From contig JAFGJR010000011.1 of the NCBI GenBank assembly GCA_016928975.1, positions 1 to 57,283 on the forward strand: DNA of 57,283 bases. The letters run 5' to 3'. The stretch comes from Sedimentisphaerales bacterium (GTDB taxonomy: Bacteria > Planctomycetota > Phycisphaerae > Sedimentisphaerales > SG8-4). Each line of letters opens with the position of its first letter. Positions within the stretch are counted from its first letter, which is position 1. The notes below the pieces were generated by a model, which worked only from the letters and a program-made list of their open reading frames with translations, had not been told where the DNA came from and ran no database searches. Below, in pieces: positions 49,180-57,283 of the stretch. Position numbers and translations under genes: made by a program.

Positions 49180-50028
49180 GTGAGACGCGAAAAGTCGGGC
49201 TTGACGCTGATCGAGATGCTCGTTGTTCTCGGCATCATCGCACTGGTGGCGGGGATCTTCGTCCCGGTGGCGAGCAAGCTGAAGAACACAATGGTATTGC
49301 CGGTGAAACAACAGGCCCAGTTCACGGCGATCGAACTGGGCCTGGATGCATTCCGCAGCGATTACGGCGACTACCCGCCGTCAAGCTTCTGGAGCCCGGT
49401 GGATGGGGGCCCGCAGAACTACTGCGGTGCGCAGAAGCTGGCCGAGGCCTTGCTGGGCTATGATCTCCTGGGCTTTCATCCCGACTCCTCGTGGGTAGCG
49501 GGGGCGAGAGCGGATCTGCCTCCCATCGTATATGCTGCCGCCGACACGCTGCAGAAGAGAAGGGGTCGATACATCGACCTGGACCTCGGCGATGCCGTTC
49601 AGCTCGGCGGGCTCTTCGCGAATCCCGCGCCGCTGGCGTCGTACACCTATGTTCTCTGTGATGTATTCCAGGTGCGACAGCGGACGGTGGCGCTTCCGGG
49701 CGGTGGAAGCATCGTTCCTGGAACACCGATTCTGTACTACCGCGCAAATCTGTCGAGCAAGACGATCAATCCCGCGGATCCGACGCTCGATGCGGCAGAT
49801 CCTCTGAGGCAGTTGATCTACAACATGCGAGACAACGCTCCGCTGATCAGCCTGGGCCGGCTGGCAGACCAGCAGCCGCATCCTCTGGATTTCTACAACT
49901 ACATCCGTGACCCAAAGGTGCTGGCACATGCCTGGCCTTATCGGCCGGACTCGTACATCTTGATCTCAGCCGGACCGGACGGCTCCTACGGCACGAGCGA
50001 TGATATTCGCAACTTCGGCAGAAAGTGA
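49180..50028 (+). CDS. Pseudopilin, GspG-like (second)
   Basis: 282 residues from a GTG start with AAAGAGG 7 nt upstream. Very short leader (MRREKSG) followed by LTLIEMLVVLGIIALVAGIFVPVASKL. Shares with the preceding pseudopilin the blocks YCGAQKLAEALLGYDLLGFHPDS, YVLCDVF, PILYYRAN and the ending SYILISAGPDGSYGTSDDIRNF. The two are tandem paralogs. The 260-nt spacer before it contains no gene. Confidence 0.88.
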   Translation: MRREKSGLTLIEMLVVLGIIALVAGIFVPVASKLKNTMVLPVKQQAQFTAIELGLDAFRSDYGDYPPSSFWSPVDGGPQNYCGAQKLAEALLGYDLLGFHPDSSWVAGARADLPPIVYAAADTLQKRRGRYIDLDLGDAVQLGGLFANPAPLASYTYVLCDVFQVRQRTVALPGGGSIVPGTPILYYRANLSSKTINPADPTLDAADPLRQLIYNMRDNAPLISLGRLADQQPHPLDFYNYIRDPKVLAHAWPYRPDSYILISAGPDGSYGTSDDIRNFGRK

Positions 50029-50063
50029 TGTGAATCGGGGTGCATAGATCCCGGACGCAGCGT

Positions 50064-50765
50064 ATGGATGTTTCGAGATACCATCGTGGTTTGACGCTCC
50101 TGGAGATGCTGGTGGTGGTGAGCATCGTCGCTGCCTTGATGGGCATGGTCATCGTGGTCACGCACCGCGTGGAGGGACAATCTCAGGAGAACATGCTCGC
50201 CAACACGTTCGCCATCCTGGAGAGCGCGCTGGGGCAGTTCTATGAGTACGAGTTCCAGTATTCGCCGACGGATCAGAGAAAAGGGTATGCGGAACTGCGA
50301 TTCCCTCTGGATTGCAGCGACTATAGCCTGGCCACTCTTCAGACGACGCTGGCAAATGTCCTTGGGGCAGGGACGGTCGTCGTCACCAATCACAATGAAG
50401 CGACCGAGATGAATCCTGCCAGGAAGCTCGAGTACCTGCAATATTCCGGATGCGAGGTGATGTACTTCTTTCTCTCGCAGGTTCCGGAAGCCCGGAGAGC
50501 ATTGAGCGGGGTTAGCGCCGGCCTTGTGACCAACAAGAACATGTACGGCAACGGCATCCAGATCGCGGTCAACGGTCGTCCCCCGCAACCTTTGCTGCGG
50601 GTGGTCGATCCCTGGGGAACGACGCTGCGCTACGACTACTACGAGGAGCAATCGCAAGACGTGGCGGTCTGGGCAAGAACGAAGAGGAGTTTTCCCGTTC
50701 TCACGTCGGCCGGGCCGGACAGGCAATTCGGCACCGCCGATGACATCAGTAGCAAAAGCAGATAG
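50064..50765 (+). CDS. Pseudopilin, GspG-like (third)
   Basis: About 233 residues from ATG 50064; a GTG at 50040 in the same frame is an alternative, neither having a strong ribosome binding site. Prepilin motif RGLTLLEMLVVVSIVAALMGMVIVV. It ends with the same calcium-loop pattern (LTSAGPDRQFGTADDISS), and DPWGTTLRYDYYEE precedes it as in GspG. Confidence 0.82.
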   Translation: MDVSRYHRGLTLLEMLVVVSIVAALMGMVIVVTHRVEGQSQENMLANTFAILESALGQFYEYEFQYSPTDQRKGYAELRFPLDCSDYSLATLQTTLANVLGAGTVVVTNHNEATEMNPARKLEYLQYSGCEVMYFFLSQVPEARRALSGVSAGLVTNKNMYGNGIQIAVNGRPPQPLLRVVDPWGTTLRYDYYEEQSQDVAVWARTKRSFPVLTSAGPDRQFGTADDISSKSR

Positions 50766-50821
50766 CGGATCCTCGGGGGAACCGCCGGAACCGTGAAGTG
50801 ATTCGACAGGAAATGAGAACC

Positions 50822-51697
50822 ATGTACGGCCGAGCACGCAGGACAACCGGTCTGACGCTCATCGAGATGACGCTGGTCGTCGCGACGATCGCGCTATTGA
50901 TGGGCCTGGCGCTGCCGGCCGTGCGCGCCATGATCAACTCCTTCCAGTCGGAAGGCGGGACGAAAAGCATCATCCACGCCGCCCTGACCTCCGCAAGGGC
51001 GATGGCCGTGACGCGCCAACGATACATCGGTCTGCGATTTCAGAAGGCCTGCATGTCGGACGATCCGCTGAACCCTCTCAATGGCGAGCTGACTGCACCA
51101 CAATATATGATCTTCATTGTGGGTGAGGAACGCAAGGTCCTGGACTTGGCGAATGGCTTCCGGGCGCTCGAAGGGCAGGAGCCGATCAAGCTGCCCGAGA
51201 CCGTCGGGGTCATGAGCCTGAGCGATGCGGACGCGATACGTGTGGGTCTCAAACGTGACGGCGCCCTGAGTGACGTAACGACGTTCTCGATCGTCTTCTC
51301 GCCCTCTGGGAAGCTCGTCGTCCATGACGTTCGAGTCCGCAACAAGGACGGGGTATATCTGCCGGTGAACAGCTCCGGCTCCACGAAGGTATCCCACGAT
51401 GAGATATTCAATTCCGTGGAGAACATTTGCCGGTACAAGGAGGGGATGTTCATCCAGGACGATTATTCGCCGTTGAAGAACATCAACAGTCGCGGGACCA
51501 CAGGGGTAATGGAGCTGGGGCTGGGAGAAGAGCCCAGCGTCACGAGCTTGGTCATCTATGATGTCTCCACGCTTCGGACGCTCTTGGGAGCGGGCAGTAG
51601 GTCCGCTCTTGGCGCCGCAGACTATCTGACCGCACTGAGAGCTGACAAGTCCGTATACGTCAGCCCGTACACGGGGGATTTGATCTCGTCGAACTGA
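50822..51697 (+). CDS. Pseudopilin, GspH-like
   Basis: About 291 residues from ATG 50822 (AGGA upstream; ATG 50813 and GTG 50798 are alternatives). Prepilin motif TGLTLIEMTLVVATIALLMGLALPAVRAM followed by HAALTSARAMAVTRQRYIGLRF, the arrangement of minor pseudopilins GspH/FimT. The rest has no recognised domain. Confidence 0.8.
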   Translation: MYGRARRTTGLTLIEMTLVVATIALLMGLALPAVRAMINSFQSEGGTKSIIHAALTSARAMAVTRQRYIGLRFQKACMSDDPLNPLNGELTAPQYMIFIVGEERKVLDLANGFRALEGQEPIKLPETVGVMSLSDADAIRVGLKRDGALSDVTTFSIVFSPSGKLVVHDVRVRNKDGVYLPVNSSGSTKVSHDEIFNSVENICRYKEGMFIQDDYSPLKNINSRGTTGVMELGLGEEPSVTSLVIYDVSTLRTLLGAGSRSALGAADYLTALRADKSVYVSPYTGDLISSN

Positions 51698-51705
51698 CCC
51701 AGGAT

Positions 51706-52524
51706 ATGAACAGGAACTCGCGACAACATGGGTTTTCGTTGATGGAAACGCTGCTGGCGGTGGTGACACTGGCCATTGGAATGCTGTTCATCGGCGGCAC
51801 GTTCATGACCGGGGTCTATTTCGCAAGCCTCTCGACGGAGCGGACGATCGCCTCCGTGGCGGCGGATGAGGCCTTCGCCAAGATCAAGCTCTACGGGCTT
51901 GATCCCCGCGTCATAGACCCGAACCGCCTGTACGCTCTCGGCTCCGGGGCCGGCGATTCGGGACCCATTCGGCATGTCCCCTATGAGTGGCTCAGTACCA
52001 TGCCGTTGACGGAGTGTCTGTATCCCTCGACCGGTGAGGCGTCCGCCGGCCAGTACTCATGGGGAGCTCTTTGCACGCGGATGGATACCGGGGGTCGCCT
52101 GGTGGGCATTACCGTGTTCGTCTGTCGTGAAAGCAGCCTCAGCGCGAAGTACTGGGTGCGCAAGCAAGGCGCCGACTGGCCGACCCTGGAAACGTCCGAG
52201 CTGCCTCGTGCGGTGCGCGTCATGGTCACGCAGGAATCGGGATCTGCGAGCGACGAGCTCCAGATCGTGGATGGCCTGGCGGATACGATCGATGAGCGTG
52301 CGTTCATCCGCGACGGGGCCTCCATTGTGGACGATGAAACCGGGCAGATCTATCGAGTGCGGGAACGGCCTGTCGGCCAGCCGGACCGGGTCAGGCTGGA
52401 CAGGCCCTGGGTGAGAACATCGCCAACGCCGGCCGCAGATGGCGGTTTCTGGGTGGTCCCGCCGCCGGTCACAGGCGGGCGTGACCCGCTTGTGGCCATC
52501 TACCAGCAGATTCTCAGGTTCTGA
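51706..52524 (+). CDS. Minor pseudopilin, GspI/PilV-like
   Basis: 272 residues, ATG 51706, eight bases after the previous stop; AGGAT upstream. HGFSLMETLLAVVTLAIGMLFIGGTFMTGV is a prepilin N-terminus with the Ser-Leu-Met-Glu-Thr form seen in GspI/PilV. The remainder is unusual and longer than GspI (about 125 residues). Confidence 0.78.
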   Translation: MNRNSRQHGFSLMETLLAVVTLAIGMLFIGGTFMTGVYFASLSTERTIASVAADEAFAKIKLYGLDPRVIDPNRLYALGSGAGDSGPIRHVPYEWLSTMPLTECLYPSTGEASAGQYSWGALCTRMDTGGRLVGITVFVCRESSLSAKYWVRKQGADWPTLETSELPRAVRVMVTQESGSASDELQIVDGLADTIDERAFIRDGASIVDDETGQIYRVRERPVGQPDRVRLDRPWVRTSPTPAADGGFWVVPPPVTGGRDPLVAIYQQILRF

Positions 52525-52529
52525 GTCGT

Positions 52530-53348
52530 ATGATGCGAAAAGCTTTTACAATGATCGAACTGGTGGTTGCCCTGGCGATTCTGGCGGTGATTCTGTCCTT
52601 TGCCGGGGTCATCTTCCGGGTTAGCGTCAATTCCCAGCAGATGGCGCTGGCCAACGCTGAGATCATGCAGAAGCTGCGCGTCATCACTGAGCAGTTGGAT
52701 GCCGATCTCGGAAGTGGCGCGTTTCGCTACTTCCAGTATCCGTACAAGTACGACGGGTATCTGTCTGCCAGCGCGGACCGATCGTCTACCGGGGACACGG
52801 TGGCTGCGGTGAACTCAGACGGTTTTGCCTTCTTCGCCAGCGGGGACTTTCGGTCGACCGGGCAGTACGGTGGCAAGACCATCGCGGGGAACGTTGCCTG
52901 TATCTTCTACGGCCAGCCGGACCCAAATTCATACACTCGTCCGCCGCCGCCTCAGGAGAAGCTCCTGCTCCGCCGGCAGACGATCCTGGCGGCGAAGAGT
53001 CCGGCGACAGGCTCGGACCCGCGAGGTGAGCATTGCACCAAGCTGCCCCAGGATTGGTTCACCGACGCCAGTGACTGGGTCAGGCGACCGGTCATTGCCC
53101 CGGGCAGCGTCAACGCCGATCTTTATCACATGTACGTGGCCACGGGAGTAGACAATTTCACGATCCAGTACCTGGAGGACGGTGCGTCGCTGCAGGGGCG
53201 TGCGATTCCCTGGATTCGACCGGGCGACAACGTCCCCCATGTCCTCCAGAACGCGAGAGCATTGAAGTTCACGTTCACGCTGTACGACTCAAAAGGCATC
53301 CTCAAGAAGGGCAGAATATTCACGCACATCGTGGTCTGGGATAGCTGA
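52530..53348 (+). CDS. Minor pseudopilin, GspJ/PilW-like
   Basis: 272 residues, five bases after the preceding stop. MMRKAFTMIELVVALAILAVILSFAGVIFRVSV is the prepilin N-terminus; QQMALANAEIMQKLRVITEQLDADL then resembles GspJ/PilW. Its stop codon overlaps the start of the next gene by one base. Confidence 0.8.
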   Translation: MMRKAFTMIELVVALAILAVILSFAGVIFRVSVNSQQMALANAEIMQKLRVITEQLDADLGSGAFRYFQYPYKYDGYLSASADRSSTGDTVAAVNSDGFAFFASGDFRSTGQYGGKTIAGNVACIFYGQPDPNSYTRPPPPQEKLLLRRQTILAAKSPATGSDPRGEHCTKLPQDWFTDASDWVRRPVIAPGSVNADLYHMYVATGVDNFTIQYLEDGASLQGRAIPWIRPGDNVPHVLQNARALKFTFTLYDSKGILKKGRIFTHIVVWDS

Positions 53349-56020
53349 TGAGGATTATGGACCCAACGCAGGAAAAAGGGAAGGGACGCTGCCGGGGCGC
53401 GGGTTCAGCGCTGATTCTGACGGTTGTGTTGACCAGTCTGCTGGCCGTTGTGGGCGTGCTGTTCCTGATGGCGGCGAGAATCGACAAGATGGCCACATCG
53501 GCGACAACGGACAATCGGCAGCTTGGGTTTGCCGTTGATAGCGTCGTTTCGCAGATCAGTGAAGCGCTGGCAAAGGACCTGCCGGGCTTCTCCCCGCCGC
53601 AGGAATACTATGACTATCCGGACCCATGCAACGCGTGGCTGGCGGACCTGGAGCCGTATGGAGTAGCAGTGGAGTCGACCACCAGGCCCAACCAGTACGA
53701 TTACGATTGCTACTGGCGTCAGATCAGCAACCTCACGGGTGGCTCGATCGGTGCTACACAGAGAGTCCGCGCCTTGCCCGTGGCGGAGCGCGAGCCCATC
53801 GATCTGAGCCAGACCGGGGCGAACGCTGATGCGGACGGGGACGGGGTCAGTGACGCCAAGTGGTTCGCGGTGCCGGGTCTGACCTCGAGCAAGGGCAAGC
53901 CGATCTATGCGGCCGTGCGCATCGTGGACAACGGAGGCATGCTCAACGTCAACACCGGGTACAGGTTCGACCCGAACACATTCGCTGCCGACGGGCGCAG
54001 CCAGCTTCAGGTCAACGTCACGGCGCTGGGCGTGGCGCCGGGAGACTCCGTGGCCGTCCAAAGTAACAAAGCCCTTGCACTGCTGGCCGCGCGAGCCACT
54101 GGGCCGGCCAACGCGGCGGATTTGGCGGCGTACGAGCGGGACGTGATCTGGCGATACGAATACAACGGTCAGGACCCGGAGTTGAGCAAGAAATACCGCC
54201 CGTTCGGTCTTTCGGACGAGTTGGAGTTGCGGTATCGCTATCAATTGGATCACGACCAGATCCACACCCGCGTCGAGGACTGGGGACGGTTTGATTCCAA
54301 TACCGTCCCCGTTGAGTACAACGGGAGCCAAATGACGAATTGGTACATGCAAGCCACAGGAGCAGGGCGGCCAGAATCTGGTGTGGCGACTTTCGATCCC
54401 AACAATGACAAATTCACGTACGACTACCGTCATATCGCCACAGCGCACAACCTGGATCAGATCCGCATGCCCAGATACGTGCATACGGGAGAAGAGTGGC
54501 AAGACCCCAACGTCACGAAGATGGTGAATGTCAATGACATGGTCCCCGTCACGGAGATGACCAAATACACGCTGACCCAGACTGTGGAGAAGGCTCTGGC
54601 CGGCACGAATCTCGTCGATATTGCCGACCCCGCCCAGATCGTCGCCAACATCCTCGACTACATCGACGACGACAAAGATAGCGACGACGGTAATGACATA
54701 ACGGTGACGTGGGGGACGCACTCGACCTCCGAGTTCTACGGTTTCGAGCGGCCCTGCATTTACCTCTCCGAGCTGGCCTACAGGTTCGTGTATGATGACG
54801 CCTTGAAGGTGACTCACAGGTCCTATGCAGTGGAGTTGTGCAAGCCTTACCCTGATCACAATGATCCTACCCCGAGGAGGTGGCGGGTGGTCATCAACAA
54901 TCCAGGGAGCAACGATCCCAATCAGGTCATCTCCAGATGGTCGGGAAACAAACAGTTCCACTTGCTGCTGTCTCTCAGTCCCGACGCTCCGCTGGCGGAG
55001 TACGATCCGAACGATCCGAACCAATCGTCCGAGGTTCTGGATTCTGCGGGCTTCCGCGACGGCGCGACCATTGAGTTGCAGCGCACGGCCGTGGTGTCCC
55101 GGAGACCAAAGTGGCTTACGGTCGACCGTATCGTCCTGGACGGCGAGCACAAGGGGTTCGTGCACGAACCGAACTCGAGCAACACGGACGTCCACGCCGT
55201 GCTGCAAAGGGACATCTCGCCGGAGAAATGCATATTGCGACTGTGGGGTCCGCCCAGCACTCCCGGCAAGAGCCTCGGCAACGGCAGAGGCCACTATGTA
55301 GACACAGACGCTCACAAAGTCCAGGCCTGTCCGGCGAATCAACCGCTGGTCAACATTGGGGAGCTGGGCAAGATCTTCGCCTGGAATGCGTACATACTGC
55401 GCATGCCCGAAATGACGGCTCCACGGGCGGAGGACTTGCTCATCAACCTGGCGGAGCCTGCATATCAGAATCTATTCAACTACCTCACGGTAATCGATCC
55501 GGTCGCTCACAACAGTGATCTGCGGGAGCAGGAGATGCGGATCAAAGGCCGGATCAACATCAACACGGCACCGCCGTTTGTCCTGGCGCAGCTTCCGTGG
55601 ATGCGATATCGGGACGTGGGCTTCCAGAGGGCACTCAAGGTCGTCGAATACCGGGACACACACGGGGCCTTCAAGAGCACGGCTGGTCTGTTGCAGGTCC
55701 CCGAAATGACCAATCTGTTCACGGACGAAGTCAACAACTATGATGCGGACACTCCATCGGCGGGACACACTGTGTTCAAAGCGCCTGACCTGACACAGGA
55801 CGACGTGGTTGATGATCTCGAAGAGCGGGACCTGATCTTCACGCGGATCAGCGACCTCGTGACGGTGCGCAGCGACGTGTTCACGGCCTATATTCTGGTC
55901 CGGATTGGTCTCGATGGGCCGCAGAAAAGGGTCGTCGCCATTCTTGACAGGGGCCTGACCAAATCACCAACAGACGTGGTCCGCGTCCTGAGCCTGGAAC
56001 CTGTGCCCGATATGCGATAG
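53348..56020 (+). CDS. GspK-like minor pseudopilin, unusually large
   Basis: 890 residues. N-terminal membrane helix after a basic stretch (GAGSALILTVVLTSLLAVVGVLFLMAARIDK) without the usual Phe/Glu processing site, as in GspK and PilX relatives. Near the C-terminus is the GspK helix-hairpin-helix-like motif GRININTAPPFVLAQLPWM, then VVEYRDTHGAFKSTAGLLQVPEM. GspK is normally about 330 residues; here roughly 500 extra residues lie between, with acidic D/N/P-rich Ca-binding-like segments (GANADADGDGVSDAKWF) and no recognised domain. It would sit at the pseudopilus tip. Overlaps the previous gene by one base. Confidence 0.85.
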   Translation: MRIMDPTQEKGKGRCRGAGSALILTVVLTSLLAVVGVLFLMAARIDKMATSATTDNRQLGFAVDSVVSQISEALAKDLPGFSPPQEYYDYPDPCNAWLADLEPYGVAVESTTRPNQYDYDCYWRQISNLTGGSIGATQRVRALPVAEREPIDLSQTGANADADGDGVSDAKWFAVPGLTSSKGKPIYAAVRIVDNGGMLNVNTGYRFDPNTFAADGRSQLQVNVTALGVAPGDSVAVQSNKALALLAARATGPANAADLAAYERDVIWRYEYNGQDPELSKKYRPFGLSDELELRYRYQLDHDQIHTRVEDWGRFDSNTVPVEYNGSQMTNWYMQATGAGRPESGVATFDPNNDKFTYDYRHIATAHNLDQIRMPRYVHTGEEWQDPNVTKMVNVNDMVPVTEMTKYTLTQTVEKALAGTNLVDIADPAQIVANILDYIDDDKDSDDGNDITVTWGTHSTSEFYGFERPCIYLSELAYRFVYDDALKVTHRSYAVELCKPYPDHNDPTPRRWRVVINNPGSNDPNQVISRWSGNKQFHLLLSLSPDAPLAEYDPNDPNQSSEVLDSAGFRDGATIELQRTAVVSRRPKWLTVDRIVLDGEHKGFVHEPNSSNTDVHAVLQRDISPEKCILRLWGPPSTPGKSLGNGRGHYVDTDAHKVQACPANQPLVNIGELGKIFAWNAYILRMPEMTAPRAEDLLINLAEPAYQNLFNYLTVIDPVAHNSDLREQEMRIKGRININTAPPFVLAQLPWMRYRDVGFQRALKVVEYRDTHGAFKSTAGLLQVPEMTNLFTDEVNNYDADTPSAGHTVFKAPDLTQDDVVDDLEERDLIFTRISDLVTVRSDVFTAYILVRIGLDGPQKRVVAILDRGLTKSPTDVVRVLSLEPVPDMR

Positions 56021-56027
56021 CGGCGGC

Positions 56028-56843
56028 CTACGCGTTGATCCATTCGATCAGCCTGGGATGAGCTTTGCGATTGGCCGTGACGATCTGAAAGGACTCCCCT
56101 TCATACTCACCAAGGTCGATGGGGAACAGCCTCTTGCCCTTCCAGTCGGTCGTAGTGGCGCCGGCCGCTTCCGCAATCACGACCCCGGCGGCAATATCCC
56201 ACAGCTTCGGTGTGGACGCGACGGTCGCCACCAGTCCGCCCTTGGCCACGTAGGCCATTTGCAGAGCGGTCGTGCCGAAGTTGCGGAATCGCGATCCCTT
56301 GATGATCTCGCAGGCCCAGGGGGGCAGGTCGCCCTCGAAGTGGCTGTCGAGAGCGACGCTGGTGAACGGCCCGACCTGATCGTCCCCTGCGACGATGTGC
56401 CTGCCATCCAACTGTGCGACGCTCCCCTTGACGGCGGTGAACATACTGTCGGTAGCAGGCTGGAAGACCACGCCGACAACCGGCTCCCCGTCAAACAAGG
56501 CAGCCACACTGACCGTAAATATCGATATCCCATGGGCGAAGTTGTTCGTGCCGTCGATTGGATCGATTGCCCACCAGATCGTCGGCTCGCCCAGAGGCGC
56601 TCGCTTGAACAGCCTGCCGTTTTCACCCTCCTCGGCAATGAAGCCGTGGTCAGGGTAGGTTTCGCGGACCCTCCGAATGATGATTTGTTGGCATTCCGCA
56701 TCCGCCCGGGTGACCAGCTCGCCCTCGTTCTTGGGGACAGCTTTGACGTAGCTCATCTCTTCCATCGCGTGCTGGCCAGCCAGGCGAGCAGCCACGACAG
56801 CGGTTTCCAGGATCTGACTTAAGTCTTTTTGTTCCAAGGACAT
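56028..56843 (-). CDS. suhB: Inositol monophosphatase family protein
   Basis: 271 residues from ATG 56843, with AGAGGT upstream; an in-frame GTG at 56870 would add nine residues. Mg-dependent phosphatase motifs: GFIAEEGE, WAIDPIDGTNNFAHGI (metal ligands Asp, Ile-Asp) and WDIAAGVVIAEAAGA. The family dephosphorylates inositol-1-P and related sugars or nucleotides; substrate unproven. Convergent with the secretion cluster, its stop only 8 nt from that of the GspK-like gene. Confidence 0.9.
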   Translation of the reverse strand: MSLEQKDLSQILETAVVAARLAGQHAMEEMSYVKAVPKNEGELVTRADAECQQIIIRRVRETYPDHGFIAEEGENGRLFKRAPLGEPTIWWAIDPIDGTNNFAHGISIFTVSVAALFDGEPVVGVVFQPATDSMFTAVKGSVAQLDGRHIVAGDDQVGPFTSVALDSHFEGDLPPWACEIIKGSRFRNFGTTALQMAYVAKGGLVATVASTPKLWDIAAGVVIAEAAGATTTDWKGKRLFPIDLGEYEGESFQIVTANRKAHPRLIEWINA

Positions 56844-56863
56844 AGGCACCTCTGCTGCAACTG

Positions 56864-56892
56864 TTGACACGTTTCCGGGCCACGTCTATTCT
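56864..56892 (+). promoter_or_regulatory. Promoter of the DUF2752 gene, apparently leaderless
   Basis: TTGACA (56864-56869), 17-nt spacer, TATTCT (56887-56892); the ATG follows after 6 nt, exactly where transcription should begin. It overlaps the 5' end of the divergent suhB. Confidence 0.65.
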
Positions 56893-56898
56893 ACAAGC

Positions 56899-57283
56899 AT
56901 GACGGATATACGCCAACAGACAAATGGAGGCCGCAGGATACGCCGGGCGACGACCATGCAGCGAGAGATTGCGGCTCTGGTCGCTTGTAGCGTATTTGGC
57001 CTGTTCGCCGGCCTATGGGCACTTCAGCGGGTCGGCTTCGATTTCGGCGTGGTCTTCGGTCCCTGCGGCATGAAACAACGGACGGGCCTGCCGTGTCCCA
57101 CCTGTGGCATGACTACCGCCGTGCTTGCTTTTGCCAGGGGTGATCTGCCCACGTCGTTCTACGTTCAGCCGGCGGGGGCTTTCTTGTGTACCCTGCTGGC
57201 CGTCGTGGCATTTTTCGCTTTTCTCGTGGCCGCGTTCGGCGTATATTTCAGGGCTCTTGACCGGTTGTTCGCCGAGATCAGGA
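56899..57283 (+). CDS. DUF2752 membrane protein (3' end outside the window)
   Basis: 128 codons visible from ATG 56899, open to the window edge, so the end is unknown. A hydrophobic helix (about 24-43) is followed by the family signature PCGMKQRTGLPCPTCGMTTA and the loop FARGDLPTSFYVQPAGAF, then a second helix (about 92-116). DUF2752 proteins are small membrane proteins of unknown function, frequent in Planctomycetes. The start is supported by a consensus promoter 6 nt upstream. Confidence 0.85.
   Translation, partial: MTDIRQQTNGGRRIRRATTMQREIAALVACSVFGLFAGLWALQRVGFDFGVVFGPCGMKQRTGLPCPTCGMTTAVLAFARGDLPTSFYVQPAGAFLCTLLAVVAFFAFLVAAFGVYFRALDRLFAEIR

Noticed and set aside
53405..55342. A 645-codon open frame on the minus strand
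   Set aside because: Antisense to the GspK-like gene, Val/Arg-rich without any family pattern; explained by codon bias of the real gene.
1..57283. CRISPR arrays, rRNA genes, insertion sequences with transposase
   Set aside because: No regularly spaced direct repeats of CRISPR type, no conserved rRNA segments and no transposase-like protein were seen.

Overview
The window is GC-rich (roughly 60%) bacterial DNA and its gene content points to a planctomycete-like bacterium of the Phycisphaerae/Sedimentisphaerales type. That placement is an inference from the large secreted LamG, beta-helix and Ig-like proteins, the many type II pseudopilins with long C-terminal parts, an energy-converting NuoEFG-like module, and the short repeat-rich spacers. 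No rRNA or tRNA gene is visible to confirm it.

Layout. Positions 75-10251 hold large exported proteins: an Ig/LamG protein, a protein with a GATase-like domain and a carbohydrate-binding module, and, on the minus strand, two long paralogous surface proteins flanking a single prepilin-like protein. From 10669 to 14872 a GAF/LuxR-type regulator is divergent from a three-gene flavin/iron-sulfur module (NuoE-, NuoF- and NuoG-N-terminus-like), and the spacer between them carries a repeated inverted half-site. A family 4 uracil-DNA glycosylase follows, then a repeat-rich spacer, a 1253-residue beta-helix/PKD/propeller protein, and panB on the minus strand. From 21.2 to 30.1 kb lie an AT-rich island ending in a strong terminator, a ParA-like ATPase, an aldo/keto reductase, and minus-strand genes for an MsbA-like ABC exporter with a PDZ-like insertion, RpoN, RecR and DnaX. 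The dnaX gene has an A9 slippage site exactly at the domain III boundary.

Positions 30.7-37.6 kb hold an internally deleted beta-helix protein, a small lipoprotein and a sugar-nucleotide/polysaccharide set: manA, an ATP-grasp enzyme, a NusG-paralog antiterminator, galU, a UDP-sugar epimerase and a small membrane protein. Positions 37.8-41.7 kb hold a fumarase beta-like protein, a YchF-type GTPase, a zinc alcohol dehydrogenase and CinA.

From 41.7 to 56.0 kb runs a co-oriented type II secretion/type IV pilus-like cluster led by a perfect consensus sigma70-type promoter: GspE-like ATPase, PilT, a second GspE-like ATPase, GspF, then six prepilin-like proteins and a very large GspK-like protein. 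Secretin, GspC/L/M and prepilin peptidase genes are not in the window. The end holds suhB on the minus strand and, divergently, a partial DUF2752 membrane protein with a leaderless promoter.

How it fits together: the pseudopilin/secretion cluster is the plausible export machine for the large signal-peptide-bearing surface proteins; the manA-galU-epimerase-NusG group supplies and regulates sugar nucleotides for a surface polysaccharide; RpoN, DnaX, RecR and the glycosylase are core functions. All calls rest on reading sequence and translations by eye; no database search was run.
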